From assembly GCA_030374765.1 (NCBI GenBank), contig JARGXX010000016.1, forward strand, positions 1,178,001-1,242,000: a stretch of DNA of 64,000 nucleotides, read 5' to 3'. This document shows, piece after piece, positions 53,026 to 63,995 of the stretch (position 1 is its first letter; each line of letters begins with the position of its first letter). The stretch comes from Agarophyton chilense. Taxonomy: Eukaryota; Rhodophyta; Florideophyceae; Gracilariales; Gracilariaceae. A program made the translations under genes and the position numbers. A model generated the notes under the pieces. That model saw only the letters and a program-made list of their open reading frames with translations. It was not told the DNA's origin and did not search any database.

Positions 53026-53380
53026 TGTTGCCGCCCCCGCCTCCGCCGTCGTTTCGCCCCTGCCCGCGCTCGTCGAGCCCGAAGACGTGCCCGACTCCGA
53101 CCGCGGCCCCCACCCGGACGCCGAGCCCGAGGCCGAAGCTAAGCTCGAGACTGACACCCACTCCGAGGCTGAGGCTGGGCGGCTGCCATCGTCATCGCCG
53201 CCACCCCGCCATTCTGCGCAGCAGCAGCAGCAACAGCCTTTCTCCGCTCTTTTTGAGTCGCTCAAGCACACCCCAGCCGCCTCATTGCGACTTGTCTCTC
53301 CTAATGCGCGCGAGTCCCTCATTGCTCGCGCTGCCTTGATAGATGCCATGCCTGACCCCCCCCGCAGCCCTTCTCGTTGA
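52796..53380 (+). CDS. Unrecognised Ser/Pro-rich protein
   Basis: 194 residues from ATG 52796 (MSPAQQIGEPPRSSRS); a TATA-like TTATAT lies about 55 bp upstream (52735-52740). Mostly disordered: Ser9 homopolymer, acidic Pro/Glu/Asp segment (LVEPEDVPDSDRG), Gln6 run, then a short helical end (PFSALFESLKHTPAASLRL). No domain recognised. GC-rich codon use like neighbouring genes and divergent arrangement with pantothenate kinase favour a real gene, but simple-repeat-rich frames can be open by chance. An upstream in-frame start at 52556 is unlikely. Confidence 0.45.
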
Positions 53381-53740
53381 CGCCCCTCGCCCTCGCCACT
53401 GCCACCGCCACCGTGCCTGCCCCACTGCCGCGCACGGGCCACAGCCTCTCGCAAGTGGCCGCACTTCTCAAATGCACCCGCAGCCTTGTACATATCTCTA
53501 CCTTGCAATCTATAGAAGCGGCTATGCAAATATCGTCTACATGTTCAACATGCAGTGTAACCTCCCGTGCTGGCGTTCCGCACTCGGCTCTCATCTCTTT
53601 CATCGTAAAATAGACTATATTGTTCGCACTGCCTGTTCGCCAATCGACTGCCGTATTCAGCCTTTTCCTGGCCACACACGCTCGCCTCAACCCAATCCGG
53701 TCTTCCCGCCTACACCAATCCACCTTTTATAAACCTCATC

Positions 53741-54795
53741 TCAACGCAAACGACTCGCATGCATTTGCAGCGCGTCAAGCATACCGCATCTCCATCTTCT
53801 TTCCAGCACACGCATGGTGTTGTCGCAGTCTTCTCGAGTCTTCTCGATAAGTCCATCGAGATACACCTCCGACACCCCCACGTGCCAAAACACGTCTCGG
53901 CCATTCATAATTTTGACTGCATTTCACACTGTCACTTACCCGCTCCGGTATGACACACCAGCGAGTTGGGCGCCCCGATGCCAAAATTAGCTGGCCATCA
54001 GCAGTTCAGCATTACTCGCATTATCTGCTCATCTTGCACAGCAAAACCTCACGCATTGGTCAAGCGCTCGTGTTTCGCCAGTCGGAATTACACAGTATCT
54101 GCTCCCATATCATCCAAGAGCCTCCACAACGGAAAATATAGACATACGTTCGTGAGCCACAAATAACTTCCCACTCTGATCACCCACCGGGATGCTCGAA
54201 CACACTGGTGCAACTCGAGTTCGCTCAGTGTTCGATTCAGCGATTCTACAAAAAAAACATTTTGTTCCAACATCTCTAAACAACGTACATGAATGCCGCC
54301 GATAAAAACTCTCATGTTGGCCGAAAGGATGCTTTTTTTTTCTTCAAACGAACCGTGTACCTGTTCGAGTAGTTGTTTGACAGATTTACAAACCTCCCCA
54401 AGCTCCAACACACATCGCAGCTTTGATATCGCGAGACGAGACAAGAAATCGTCATTACATCCTATCTTGTTAACCAGCATATTATTTCCGCAACATGTAT
54501 TCAATTGGAATAAGAGGAGTTCTTCGTACTCATGCAACCAGGAAAAAGCAAACCACGGGTAGAATCGTTTAATGACTCACGCTTTTGGTAAACGGTAAAC
54601 AACAAGTTCAGAGCTACAATCCCCGCAAAATGAAACGCAACAACAACTCTCAATTACTTTAGCAGTAGGCCAAACACCTTGAACCAAATCCAACAAAACT
54701 GTCCAAAGGGCTTCTATTCGTAGTGTCAAACACCTCATTCGGTTCCCTACTAGTAGACACTTGTCTATACGACCGGAGAGACAGTTCGAAATTGG
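53741..54795 (-). pseudogene. Decayed protein-coding frame of unknown family
   Basis: One minus-strand frame from 54795 (after TAA 54796-54798) reads as convincing protein almost to 53935, broken by TGA 54577-54579, TAA 54088-54090 and three TGA codons at 54049, 53998 and 53932. Landmarks: ATG 54738 (MRCLTLRIEALW), CCCVSFCGDCSSELVVYRLP, FYPWFAFSWLHEYEELLLFQ and NFGIGAPNSLVCHTGA. After a frame change near 53925 the C-terminus continues, DVFWHVGVSEVYLDGLIEKT, to a TGA at 53741-53743. I recognise no family. Four of the five in-frame stops are TGA, fitting CGA-to-TGA decay. A spliced functional gene is an alternative, since a GTAAGT...GCAG stretch sits exactly at the frame change. Confidence 0.5.
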
Positions 54796-54798
54796 TTA

Positions 54799-55620
54799 TT
54801 TTTTGAAAGGTAGTTTTGTTTCATACACAGCTCCAAAACGATTATTTAGAGTGCAACCACAGTTTTTTCACCCAAAAATACCTGTTTTATATTCTAAGAT
54901 AGAAATTAGCCTGCTTATCAGTTAAACATATATTATATACTGTTTTATTCCTTGAGTTGCATTCTTTCACATGGAAGCAGTTTCGTGAAGCGCATATTCT
55001 TTTGAGTAGGCTATACCAAGTCTATCCTGTTTCGATGTCAAAACAGGAAAAAAAACTTGTCAAAATAACTAAAACTCAGCACCTAAATTTACAGTTTGGC
55101 ATCATATGAGGCCAAACATTCTCTCAAAAAGTAAAGGAAATTCATTCCAGATATGAATTTTCAAATTTAGAACAGAGAGGAAGAAATCAATAATAAAAAC
55201 CATACATCTTTATCGTTGATAAAAAGCCTCGGGAATCTAGTCAAACAGAGCTTTAATACTCTTCTTTCATACGATACGCTTTTGGTGTAGCAAACTTAAG
55301 TAGTCGCAAAAAAGACAACCAAATATTTTTGGTCTCAAACTATCCAAAAAGAACATGTCGAAAACAAATATCTCTTTTAATCATCTAGTAATGCATACTT
55401 CAAATCTTAAGTTCATCAAAGAAAGAGTGTTTGGCGATATGTTCCAGATATTCAGAGCTAATATGTTGTATTAAATTCTTAATTACAAAGAAATAAAAAA
55501 TGGTCTCGTATGAGGCAAATTGACCTACAATGAGGCCATCTGTCGTATAGACGTTAAAACGTGTTAATATTACAGGAAGCAAAGAACCGTATAAACAAGC
55601 AATGAAACACTGCTAAATAA
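54799..55620. other. AT-rich, with two palindromic repeat words
   Basis: No gene. Contains TTTGGCATCATATGAGGCCAAA (55095-55116) and a degenerate copy at 55502-55515, relatives of the palindrome flanking the piggyBac-like element; possibly a small non-autonomous relative. Confidence 0.45.
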
Positions 55621-55639
55621 CAACGCTCAGAAATAAATC

Positions 55640-56125
55640 ACAAGCCTATCTCACTACTTTTTCATTACTTGATGGCATCTTCTTTAATATCTTTAACAGA
55701 TTCACTACATTTTTAGCATAAAAGAAGTCTCAATTTCTTCCCATACCTCCTTCATTGTCTTCTTTTAATTATTTGATATTTTAAAACTTCTTATAACCAT
55801 AACATACTTTTCTAGCCATCCATATCCAAATATTTTCGTTTGCATTCAAATCTAGGGACTTTTCTGTCTACCTTAGCGTTCAAATACTGTGTGACTTGTT
55901 GAAAAGCGACGTTAGTCCTGTCTAAAATTCCGCCGGTACTACACCAGATCATCTAAATCATCTGAATTAAACTTTCTCGGATCTGAGAACACAACTTTCA
56001 CTCAATATTGGTTTCTATTAGTGACGTAAAAGCGTGCCCATTGAAGGCGTTTTTTGGAGCCTTTCATTCATTTTTGGGACCTTCAAAAATTTCTTGTAAT
56101 AAAAATGACGTTTGAAACGCCGTAT
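55640..56125 (-). pseudogene. Tc1/mariner transposase relic
   Basis: Near 55850 the minus strand reads TEKSLDLNANENIWIWMARK, equivalent to the S-P-D-L-N-P-I-E-N-I-W block of Tc1 transposases. A degenerate terminal-like word (GACGTTTGAAACGCCGTAT) lies at 56106. Everything else is too decayed to follow. Confidence 0.6.
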
Positions 56126-56640
56126 CTGTTGAATGCCTCGAAATCTTAATTTAAAATTAAGACGAGTCTCGACATCCTAAGCTTTGTGTTTTTATGTAGA
56201 TGTCAATCGAATGAGTATCCTTGTACATTTTTTAATGTCTTCAATGCATTTTTTGGTATTGTTACAGAGTTGGTGCTCTTATGACGCTTTAAGAATCACA
56301 ATACTGTAAAAAAAGCTCTATTTAATTGTTCTTCAACGTCTCTGATTGGAATTTTTCACTGCAAAGGGCCACATTCTGTCTCTTTTCATACTCCGAAAGA
56401 TATCTAGATGGAAACATTATAAAGGTATTGTGAACGTCATGTCCGTAGTTCAGAAAAGGACACAACGCGGGTGGCAACAACCCAAGGGGACACAAGTAAA
56501 TAGTAATGCTCTCGAGAGTACCAGCCATACAGAGGGCAGAAATAGTGTGTCAAAGACGCGGCAAGAGAAGAAACAAATGCAATCGATAGGTAGAACGTGA
56601 ACCCAAATAGATGACGACAAGCTGGCGGGCAAAAACAAAT
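56126..56640. other. AT-rich spacer, no gene seen
   Basis: Short frames only. Confidence 0.4.
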
Positions 56641-56696
56641 ATATAAAAGTGATACGAAGATAGAAAATGTAAAGGCCTACGCCACAGGTTGAAACT

Positions 56697-56815
56697 TTTA
56701 TTGATGAGGTGGGGTCAGTCGAGGTCACTTGACCAGAGTTGGTCGGAGCCGACCGGAGGCCGCCTTTTATAGACGATTTCCCGGCCGGCCGGCGCGCGAA
56801 TTCGCGCGCCGCCCG
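56697..56815 (-). promoter_or_regulatory. LTR-like block: GC palindrome, TATA box and AATAAA
   Basis: On the minus strand the order is a 20-bp perfect palindrome GGCGCGCGAATTCGCGCGCC (56791-56810), TATAAAA (56764-56770) and AATAAA (56697-56702). Promoter and polyadenylation signal about 60 bp apart resemble an LTR. I could not find LTR ends or a target duplication. Confidence 0.4.
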
Positions 56816-56819
56816 ATAC

Positions 56820-58135
56820 ACGGCTATGTTCTGGAACCTTATCGACGCAGAACGCACTTGCGATGCGCAACAAGCGTGCGGCATCTAATAATTTGTATTT
56901 CTATTCTGAAATAAACAGATTATTTCTTTATATCCATCCTTCCATTCAGCCTACGTGCAACGCGCTTTAATTTGCCAGCGATGTTGCACGTGCCACGCAC
57001 CCGCGCCAAAACCGCCACCACAGGTATGTAGCTGTTATTGGTGTTAATGAGGCGAAATCACTACTTTCGTAGATTACTTGTACGGAGTTTGGGTATAACT
57101 GAGCAACGTGTTTGGCGAGAATTTATAAAGCATATGTTTTTGCACGTTGAATTATCGCGTGCTTTCTTGGACCTTTATTGATGAAGCGCACGTTGCGTCA
57201 AACAGGCGCATGGAGCGGAAGACAAGATGACAAAAACCGTCAAAATTAATGACCTTCTTTCATGTCCGTAGATTCATTTCGTGATTGAAGGAAGTCTTGC
57301 ATGGTAAGATGCAATGCAATTTAGTAGACGTTTCGTTTCAATTTTCGGGGACTATAGCGAGTTTAACAACTACACGTTCCACCACTGCTGCGATTCGATT
57401 CTGTCGGCAATTGAAAACAACTGCAGTGTGACGACTGTCAAAAACCACAGTAGAAGAGTATGAAACTTCTTCAATTCAGAAGAAGATTTACTGTATGTGC
57501 AAATGATTAGTCCATGTTTATATAGTGGATGCTTCTTGTGAACTACATATTGTCGTAAGAATCGTAAGAAACGTAAAACGCACTGTGCCGTGCTCAAGCC
57601 AGAATATTAGACACACAACAATAGCAACTGTGCAACAGCTTTTTGTTTGTCCCCAACTCTTCGGATGTCGCTTTAAATTGTTGTGTGTGGAGCCCCAAAA
57701 GCGCCAATATACAAGCAAGAACTTGTCAGAATCTAAGACAAGGTAAGAAAACTACTGCATATTCTTTGTTTGTCAGATTCTCAACGCAAATATTGTTCTC
57801 TGCCTGCAGCTTGTAGAAATTTGTTTCGTGGGCCAATTCAACCCCTACTCGTCGGAAATTTTTTTTTCTCCACATTCTTTCAAACATTTCCTTCCACGTT
57901 GCATCGGAGTGCCTCCACCTCCAATACCATTTACTTGCACTTTTCTCAATTTCGTTTTTGACAAAAGAAATATTCAACAAAGACGTCTCCTTCACCTCCA
58001 ACTGAACAACATATGTCTGATGTAAACAATACTATTTAATACCAATATAAAGCAGAAAGTTTCCAGTTTCTACTCCTTCCAAGTCTGTAAATAGAATACG
58101 TGTTTGCGGAAAGACTGAGTGTAATAATTCTGGCT
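56820..58135. other. AT-rich spacer, no supported gene
   Basis: A minus-strand frame at 57726-58001 (WYWRWRHSDATWKEMFERMW) looks peptide-like but has no recognised family. Confidence 0.35.
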
Positions 58136-58140
58136 GTAAG

Positions 58141-59027
58141 TGAAGGGCAATGCCCTTCAAGGGGGGTTCTTCCAAGGACTTAGAGATCTCGCTCGCTTGA
58201 GGACTAGCTTGGTCTATGACAAGCTATACCGCTATTGCTTGCTGACGGCCGGTTAGGACCGGAAGGGCACACTGGTGGAACACGTGGACTGCACGGATGC
58301 CAACGCTCGAGTACGAGGCGTGCCACACGTGGCCCGGATTCTACCTAATGGTTAGTATTACTTAGTAATTTTTAGTATTTATTTAGCTACGCTATCGCTA
58401 TTTGGTGTCAATTTTTCGGGCGCGCGCCGACTGTCAGGGGCCGCGCGCCACACTACATAGGAGTTTGATCACTGCTTTCCAGTAAACACCCTCTTGGGAG
58501 ACCACGGAAGGAGTTCTGGCTCTGAACTTTTTGCCTTCGGCGTGTCTTCACCGCATACTGCGTGAGCGCCCGTCGCACGTTAGTTCATCCACTCCTCTGT
58601 CGACCAGATTGCTACCACCACCGTGTGTTCATATTTAAATCGCCGACACTTGTCGTAGTGTCGCCCTTGTATAAGGTTTCGCCCCCGTTTTCCTCTTGTT
58701 CTCCTTTTTGGCTCTCGTGAGTGGCCGCCCCACTCACCCCGCTCGTCCACCTTATACGAGTTTCTCCTCGCTCCTTTTCCGACAATCGCCATGGTACCGC
58801 TCCGCCTAGGATTGGTCACACCCCGGACTGTGCCGTGCTCACCTAAACACTGTAGGTATATCCCGCCGGATTGGCCTCGGTCTTACACCCGACTCCGTCG
58901 TGCCTTTCCAGAGTAGCTCTGTTCCTGTGCTCCGCTGAGACGCGTCTCCTCCGCCTAAGGCGTTTCTCTCAAGAGAGGAAGATCCTGAACATCTTCGTGG
59001 TGTCTCCGCTCCAAGCGGTGTCCTACA
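58141..59027 (+). mobile_element. Solo LTR 2 (887 bp) with 5-bp target duplication
   Basis: Starts TGAAGGGCAATGCCC and ends GTCCTACA; flanked by GTAAG on both sides (58136-58140, 59028-59032). Same family as 6599-7487. Confidence 0.92.
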
Positions 59028-59032
59028 GTAAG

Positions 59033-59619
59033 CTCGTTCTCGTCGCTCAAATGATGCTTCAGATTGACACAGAGGTTCGTCGAAATATAGTGCCGCTCTC
59101 TCTTCCACTCAGTATTGAGTAAAATGACTATCAGTTCTTCATAGGCACGATTGACTGCCGATCATGTAAGACTTCGCAGGGTGTTCTATAATTATCGAAA
59201 ACCATAACAGGGGGTGCTCAGAGAACTAACGCTGGCCTTGAATGTCTCATACACTGGTTGGGTGTACTATGTCATCTCAGAACAAATATTGGGAAAATAA
59301 AAGGACATCTGGATCCTGAGCTTTGACTCCAAAGAAGAAAGGATCTCCATTAGAGTTCCCGAAATAAAAGTTCGGTGGAATTCTTCTACCTCTAAGGTTT
59401 GACGATCGTTCCAAACGAGCGGTGGAGAGGATTTCGAGTGCACCTTAACTTGAAGCGCAAAACGCTGGAGTGATGCGGCCATAGTTATGATATATAGTGA
59501 CGTAATGGTTCAACAGCATTGATTTTTGTCCCAATTGCTCGTTTAGTCCTTCATTTGAGCATCTTGAGCCGAATTGTCTTCTATTAAATTCGATATCAGG
59601 AAAAAAATTATCTCAAATA
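59033..59619. other. AT-rich spacer, no gene seen
   Basis: No recognisable coding frame or repeat. Confidence 0.4.
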
Positions 59620-59973
59620 ATGAGCGAGACAAAAAGCGCATGTACATCGACATTAGTCAAGTACGACGTGAGCGTAAATAACAGGAAGATCCCGCTAAAA
59701 GAATTCTGCCAGAGAAACGTATGCATAAACCGCCGTTTGGTGGATGAAAGACAAATTTATCTGACATTTCTTGTGTTTGGCCTCACCTATGACGATACGG
59801 ATAAGGTGTCCGCTCGCTTCATTTTACAGAACATTTCTAGTAATTGGGGAGGAATTTTACAAATACAAGAGAGGCTTCAGGAAGAACCTGGTTTCAAACG
59901 TCGAACGAGTTCGAAGGAGGTTTCAATTAGTTTTTCTTCTTTAGCCTGTATAACGCTAATAAGCTTGAAATGA
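59620..59973 (+). CDS. Hypothetical small ORF, doubtful
   Basis: 117 codons starting MSETKSACTSTLVKYDVSVN. No recognisable domain. The last part of the frame runs into a Tc1/mariner relic (from about 59935), so the C-terminus is transposon-derived. It may be a fragment of an older gene or element protein. Confidence 0.25.
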   Translation: MSETKSACTSTLVKYDVSVNNRKIPLKEFCQRNVCINRRLVDERQIYLTFLVFGLTYDDTDKVSARFILQNISSNWGGILQIQERLQEEPGFKRRTSSKEVSISFSSLACITLISLK

Positions 59974-60095
59974 TTCTATAAAAGGATTTATAGCAGTACT
60001 ATTACTCGTTTCTCATGAATCTTTGATAAAATGTTACAAATCACAAACTGTATCAAACTGGTATTTTAGCCCATTGTATTTAATTCTGTTAAAGA
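59935..60095. mobile_element. Tc1/mariner end fragment, second copy
   Basis: Shares CTTTAGCCTGTATAAC, GATTCTATAAAAGGATT and AAACTGTATCAAA in the same order and spacing as 45690-45810, the 3' end of the transposon on the far side of the nest. Confidence 0.65.
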
Positions 60096-61564
60096 GGTCT
60101 CGCAATAGAAGAATATTGATTTAGAAACGCAATCTGTTTTGAGTAGGTTGCGTAGTTTGCGCTACAATTCTCAGTAGAAAACGTTAGATAGATACAAAAT
60201 ATAATCTGTCGTATTTTGAACTACTAGCTTAATCTAGTAGACGATAAATCAGAATGACGCTGCTCACTTGGCGCGTTAGAGACCCACATAAAGCTCCAAG
60301 TCATTATAAAAGTGCTCGTAACAAGAGATATACTTCTCGTGTCTTGTACCCATCGAAAAACCTTCAACCTCTTCAACTCCAACTTCTCCATAAGTATCAT
60401 TTTCCTTGCCGTCCGTGTTGTTTCTCCGCCGCCTTATACACCGCCTACGCCGTATCAGCCGCACTGTCGTATTATACACCGCCTACACCGTATCTGCCGT
60501 ACCGCTGCATTCTTTACCGCATACTTCGAATCGCACTTTGCACAACATTACAGAATTTATGTGCGCGCTTTGAAGAAATTTTTTTTGGAATTTCTGTAGA
60601 CTTTTTTTTGGAATTTTTTCAAACGTCGCTTTTCAACTTTTTTCTTTCGAAGTTTGACATCCGAAAAGTGGTTTTGAAGTTTAACACGTGTAACATTTTC
60701 TTAATTTTTTGTTTTTGGTACTGTTCTGTCACGCACTTATGACTAAGTTACACTCTTCGTTGGTAGTATTTGGAGATGATACGGTTGATAATTTTTAAAA
60801 GATTATTTAGCCACGAGTGGCGCAGTTATAAGTAAGTTGTTATGGTGACTGTTTGGTATTGTGTGTAACAATTTCTAAACGATTTTTTCTTACATACAGC
60901 GCCAAGGCTTCAATCATTTTCCGAGTATTTGTCAGTTTCTGAAGCTGAGCACGTGAGCGATAACAACCGCATTAAATATAACAACCGCGATAGCTATACC
61001 GTGCCCGTACCGAGTGTTGTCGAAAATGAAGCAGTTGAAGCTGACGAAAGCTTAAGCGACAAAAGGGCACAACAAACTAGCAACACTGGACATCTTTTTA
61101 TTTCTACGCATATGCCTATCATTTCTGGTTTCTCTTTCAAGAACTTTCTCTCGTAGAGATGTTCGCAACATGTTTTCCTAGTTTCTACTTAAAACGAACG
61201 CCGTATGAGGAAGTCCACTCCACGGAAACGTACATTTAAGCTTTGCGCTGTTTGTAAAATTTCTGTTCGCAGTATTCAGCAGCTCGAATCGAATCAGAAA
61301 GGCGGGGGTCATCAGCGAAAGCTTCAATGGACTAACTACTCGCGTGAAAATATTCACAGCCGCATTTTCAACATTACGGTTACTGAAGTTCACGACCTCA
61401 AGGTTCATCTTCGTAGTCGCAGTCTTCGTTCTACTCTTAGGAATAAGAAAAATCCTATTTGAGTAAAAAGTGCATTCTTATAAAGAAAATATTTTATCTA
61501 GCAAAAGTACTTTATTTTTGCACGATAGTTAAAGGCATAGTAGAAAATATGCATACATTAACCT
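60096..61564. other. AT-rich region, no supported gene
   Basis: Open frames at 60254-60742 and 60929-61462 have no recognisable family; the latter includes a basic stretch (MRKSTPRKRTFKLCAVCK). May be the 5' part of the gag-like relic that follows. Confidence 0.35.
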
Positions 61565-62560
61565 ATGGTTAATACTAGATCTCAAGAATCTGCAAGGGAC
61601 CAACCGAATATCTCTGGTGATCAACCGTCTGTTTCTTATACGCCATTCCAGACGCCAGCCAACAGTAGACTTCCGTATTCAACTGCAGAATTCTTGATTC
61701 CTTCTCCAATACCGGGTTTTAATTCGGCAGCGTCCCTGACTGTTCACAACATTTCTGGTGGTGCAAGTAATGCGTTTGGAAGTTCTCTGGTGATCCGTCA
61801 TTTTTCTCAGAACATTCTGTTGGGCAATATTCGAAGTTAATTAGCCGATCTACCCGATATCACTGGTAATCAGCTTTTGAATCTCATTTGAGGAGAGTTT
61901 TTACCTGATATATTTATCAAGCGCCAAATACCATCCAATTTGGCTTTGTTCAGCTCAATTGCTCGTCTTCTACCGAAAGTGGGTATCGAATTGGCCCACC
62001 ATCCTTCAAGAAGAACTATAAAACGTCTCGCATTTACGACATAAGTCAAGAACGGAGACCGTGCCTTTAATGAAGAAGCTATTCAGGCATCAAAAGAGTC
62101 TTTAGTCTTTGCTCCATATTCCGAGCAAATACCTGTCTTTCAAGTAAACCAGTAAGTCGAGGACCCTATTCCAATTGTGAATCATCATTCTAATATGCCT
62201 TCGCAAACGATCAGAGTGGGCACTTACAACGTAGATCTTCCCAAGATCTCACACAATCTGGCAATGCGTTTCAAAGACAAATACTTTAAGTTTTCTGAAG
62301 CCATTGGATAATCTTGGATGGTTTTTTATAAAGAATATCGTATTGCATTTGATGATTACATGGTACTTGATTACAAACATGTTCAGCTTATGCATAATAT
62401 TCTAAGGGATAATGCAAAGCGTTGCTTCAATGACCATGTCGTTCAGAAAGCTCAATCTCTCGCTTATGCTACAAAGCTTTTTAAAGCACATTTTCATTTC
62501 ACCTCTGAACAGAAGTGCATTGAAATTCGTTTGGTGAACATGCGAAATTATACTTTCTAA
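61565..62560 (+). pseudogene. Retrotransposon gag-like pseudogene
   Basis: One frame across the interval starts MVNTRSQESARDQPNISGDQ, a common opening for LTR-retrotransposon gag, and includes RVGTYNVDLPKISHNLAMRF, then a helical region WMVFYKEYRIAFDDYMVLDY and LMHNILRDNAKRCFNDHVVQ. Five in-frame stops (the first at 61838-61840) and no frameshift mark slow decay. The frame continues weakly to about 62790. Not the same family as the 34570 gag by eye. Confidence 0.45.
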
Positions 62561-63289
62561 TCAGAGGAATGAACGGAAACTCAGACCATTGAGAAATTGG
62601 ATTCAGAAATATCGAAATTAGCTTCTCAAGGCCACTGCAATGTCGTACTGGGGCGACAAAGATATCTTATCTTATGAAAGCAGTTATTAGACATTCATGA
62701 GCTAGGAATCCAATTAGCCGATTGAACTCGGAAACTCTTTCCTTGGAAGGTAAAGGATATCGGTGTAGAATTTAATTGAGAAGGAGAGACAACATATTCC
62801 CACCAGTTGCATGGTCGGAATGCTCACAAAATCCTGAAGCACCTATACTAATGCACCATCTTCTAGCATCTTTTGTAAAGCAATCTCTACAGGATTCTGC
62901 CCGTTTCATTTCAGTCTACTTTTAATTCCAGAAATAGGCCAAGCAGAGTGGTGAATACCGGTTGTGTACAGGCACTAAGAGCATCTCAGACTGTAGGTTC
63001 CAACAAAGTGTAACTTCCAAATATGGACCCGTTTCATTGGACGTTTAAGAATATGAAATAACCTCGATTTTGAAGCTCCAACTGAAAATAGATTGGAACT
63101 TCGGCGTTCAAATTGAGCTCAGCGATAGGTGCTCTGCCTCCACCGCTTTTACAGACTTAACTCCTTTTCTCCGCGCCACCGTTGCCTTTGCTCAGCTGAG
63201 GCGGCGGTCGAGACATCGGAGTCCGCTGCCCTTGCCGCTAAATCTATCTTCCCGGCGCCCAGCCCCTCCTTATCCTCCTGCACTATGAG
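62561..63289. other. AT-rich flank grading into GC-richer DNA
   Basis: No gene seen up to about 63130, where composition changes toward that of the gene islands. Confidence 0.4.
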
Positions 63290-63743
63290 CACCTTGACCT
63301 CTCAGGCGCTCAATGTATTTACACCCTCTTGCATTTGGATCACCATGATTTCCTCGTTGCTAAGCATCTTTTGGTGTTTTTTTGCACCGCCTCCACCTCC
63401 ACATCCCCGGCTTTCAGTCTGTACTTGACGTCCTGCACTCCAGCCACTTCGTTCACTATAACGTTCAGTGCTTCTTCGTTCTCATTTGCTTTCGTCACAT
63501 CTACTATTTCCACAATCCCCGCCACCTAAATTCTCTACTTCACCTCTCCGTGTACTCTGTCGCCAAACACGTCCGGGGCCCCGTTTTTTACCTTCATTTA
63601 CATACACACACGCTCTCGCTCCGTGCTGTCTTCATTTTTCGTCGCTTCAAAAAACGCGAACAGCTTCAATTCAGCACCAACATTTCGGTGCGTCCCAACC
63701 AACAGGCGCTGTTCACCTGCGACACTCGGCTCTGTTTCGCCCC
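63290..63743 (-). pseudogene. Coding-like minus-strand segment, frames broken
   Basis: Three protein-like stretches follow one another on the minus strand: KLFAFFEATKNEDSTERER near 63640, MKVKNGAPDVFGDRVHGEVK near 63560, and GIVEIVDVTKANENEEALNV to VQDVKYRLKAGDVEVEAVQ (63525-63390). Stops or frame changes separate them. Either a decaying gene or a gene with small introns; family unknown. Confidence 0.3.
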
Positions 63744-63995
63744 CTAATGCGTACCCCGCCAGCCGTAGCATCGCGTAGAAGCCCTATCATACAACCCATT
63801 CAGCTCGGTGAACTTTTGAGCTCTTTCGGAATCAACTCCATCTGCGAATCTTCTTTGTGCCTCGCTGTACACACGAAAAAAATAGTTTCCACTTCTTGCC
63901 GTCGCAGCTATAAAACCCGTGCGTCTTGGCTTAACGACCTCTGGCCGCTGTTGGCTGATAAATTTGAAAAAAGCGTCTCTGGGGCCCTTGGACAT
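63744..63995 (-). CDS. Hypothetical protein, possibly HMG-box-like, at the window edge
   Basis: 83 residues from ATG 63995; the frame is open to the window end, so the real start may be outside. The beginning SKGPRDAFFKFISQQRPEVV resembles the first helix of an HMG box (K-R-P-x-x-A-F-x-x-F), and ERAQKFTELNGLYDR resembles the third, but the middle is atypical and the diagnostic Trp is not in place. Downstream coding-like segments on the same strand suggest it is part of a longer, interrupted gene. Confidence 0.3.
   Translation of the reverse strand: MSKGPRDAFFKFISQQRPEVVKPRRTGFIAATARSGNYFFRVYSEAQRRFADGVDSERAQKFTELNGLYDRASTRCYGWRGTH

Noticed and set aside
52879-53529. 216-codon minus-strand ORF opposite the Ser/Pro-rich gene
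   Set aside because: Gly/Cys/Asp homopolymers produced by reading the trinucleotide repeats of the opposite strand.
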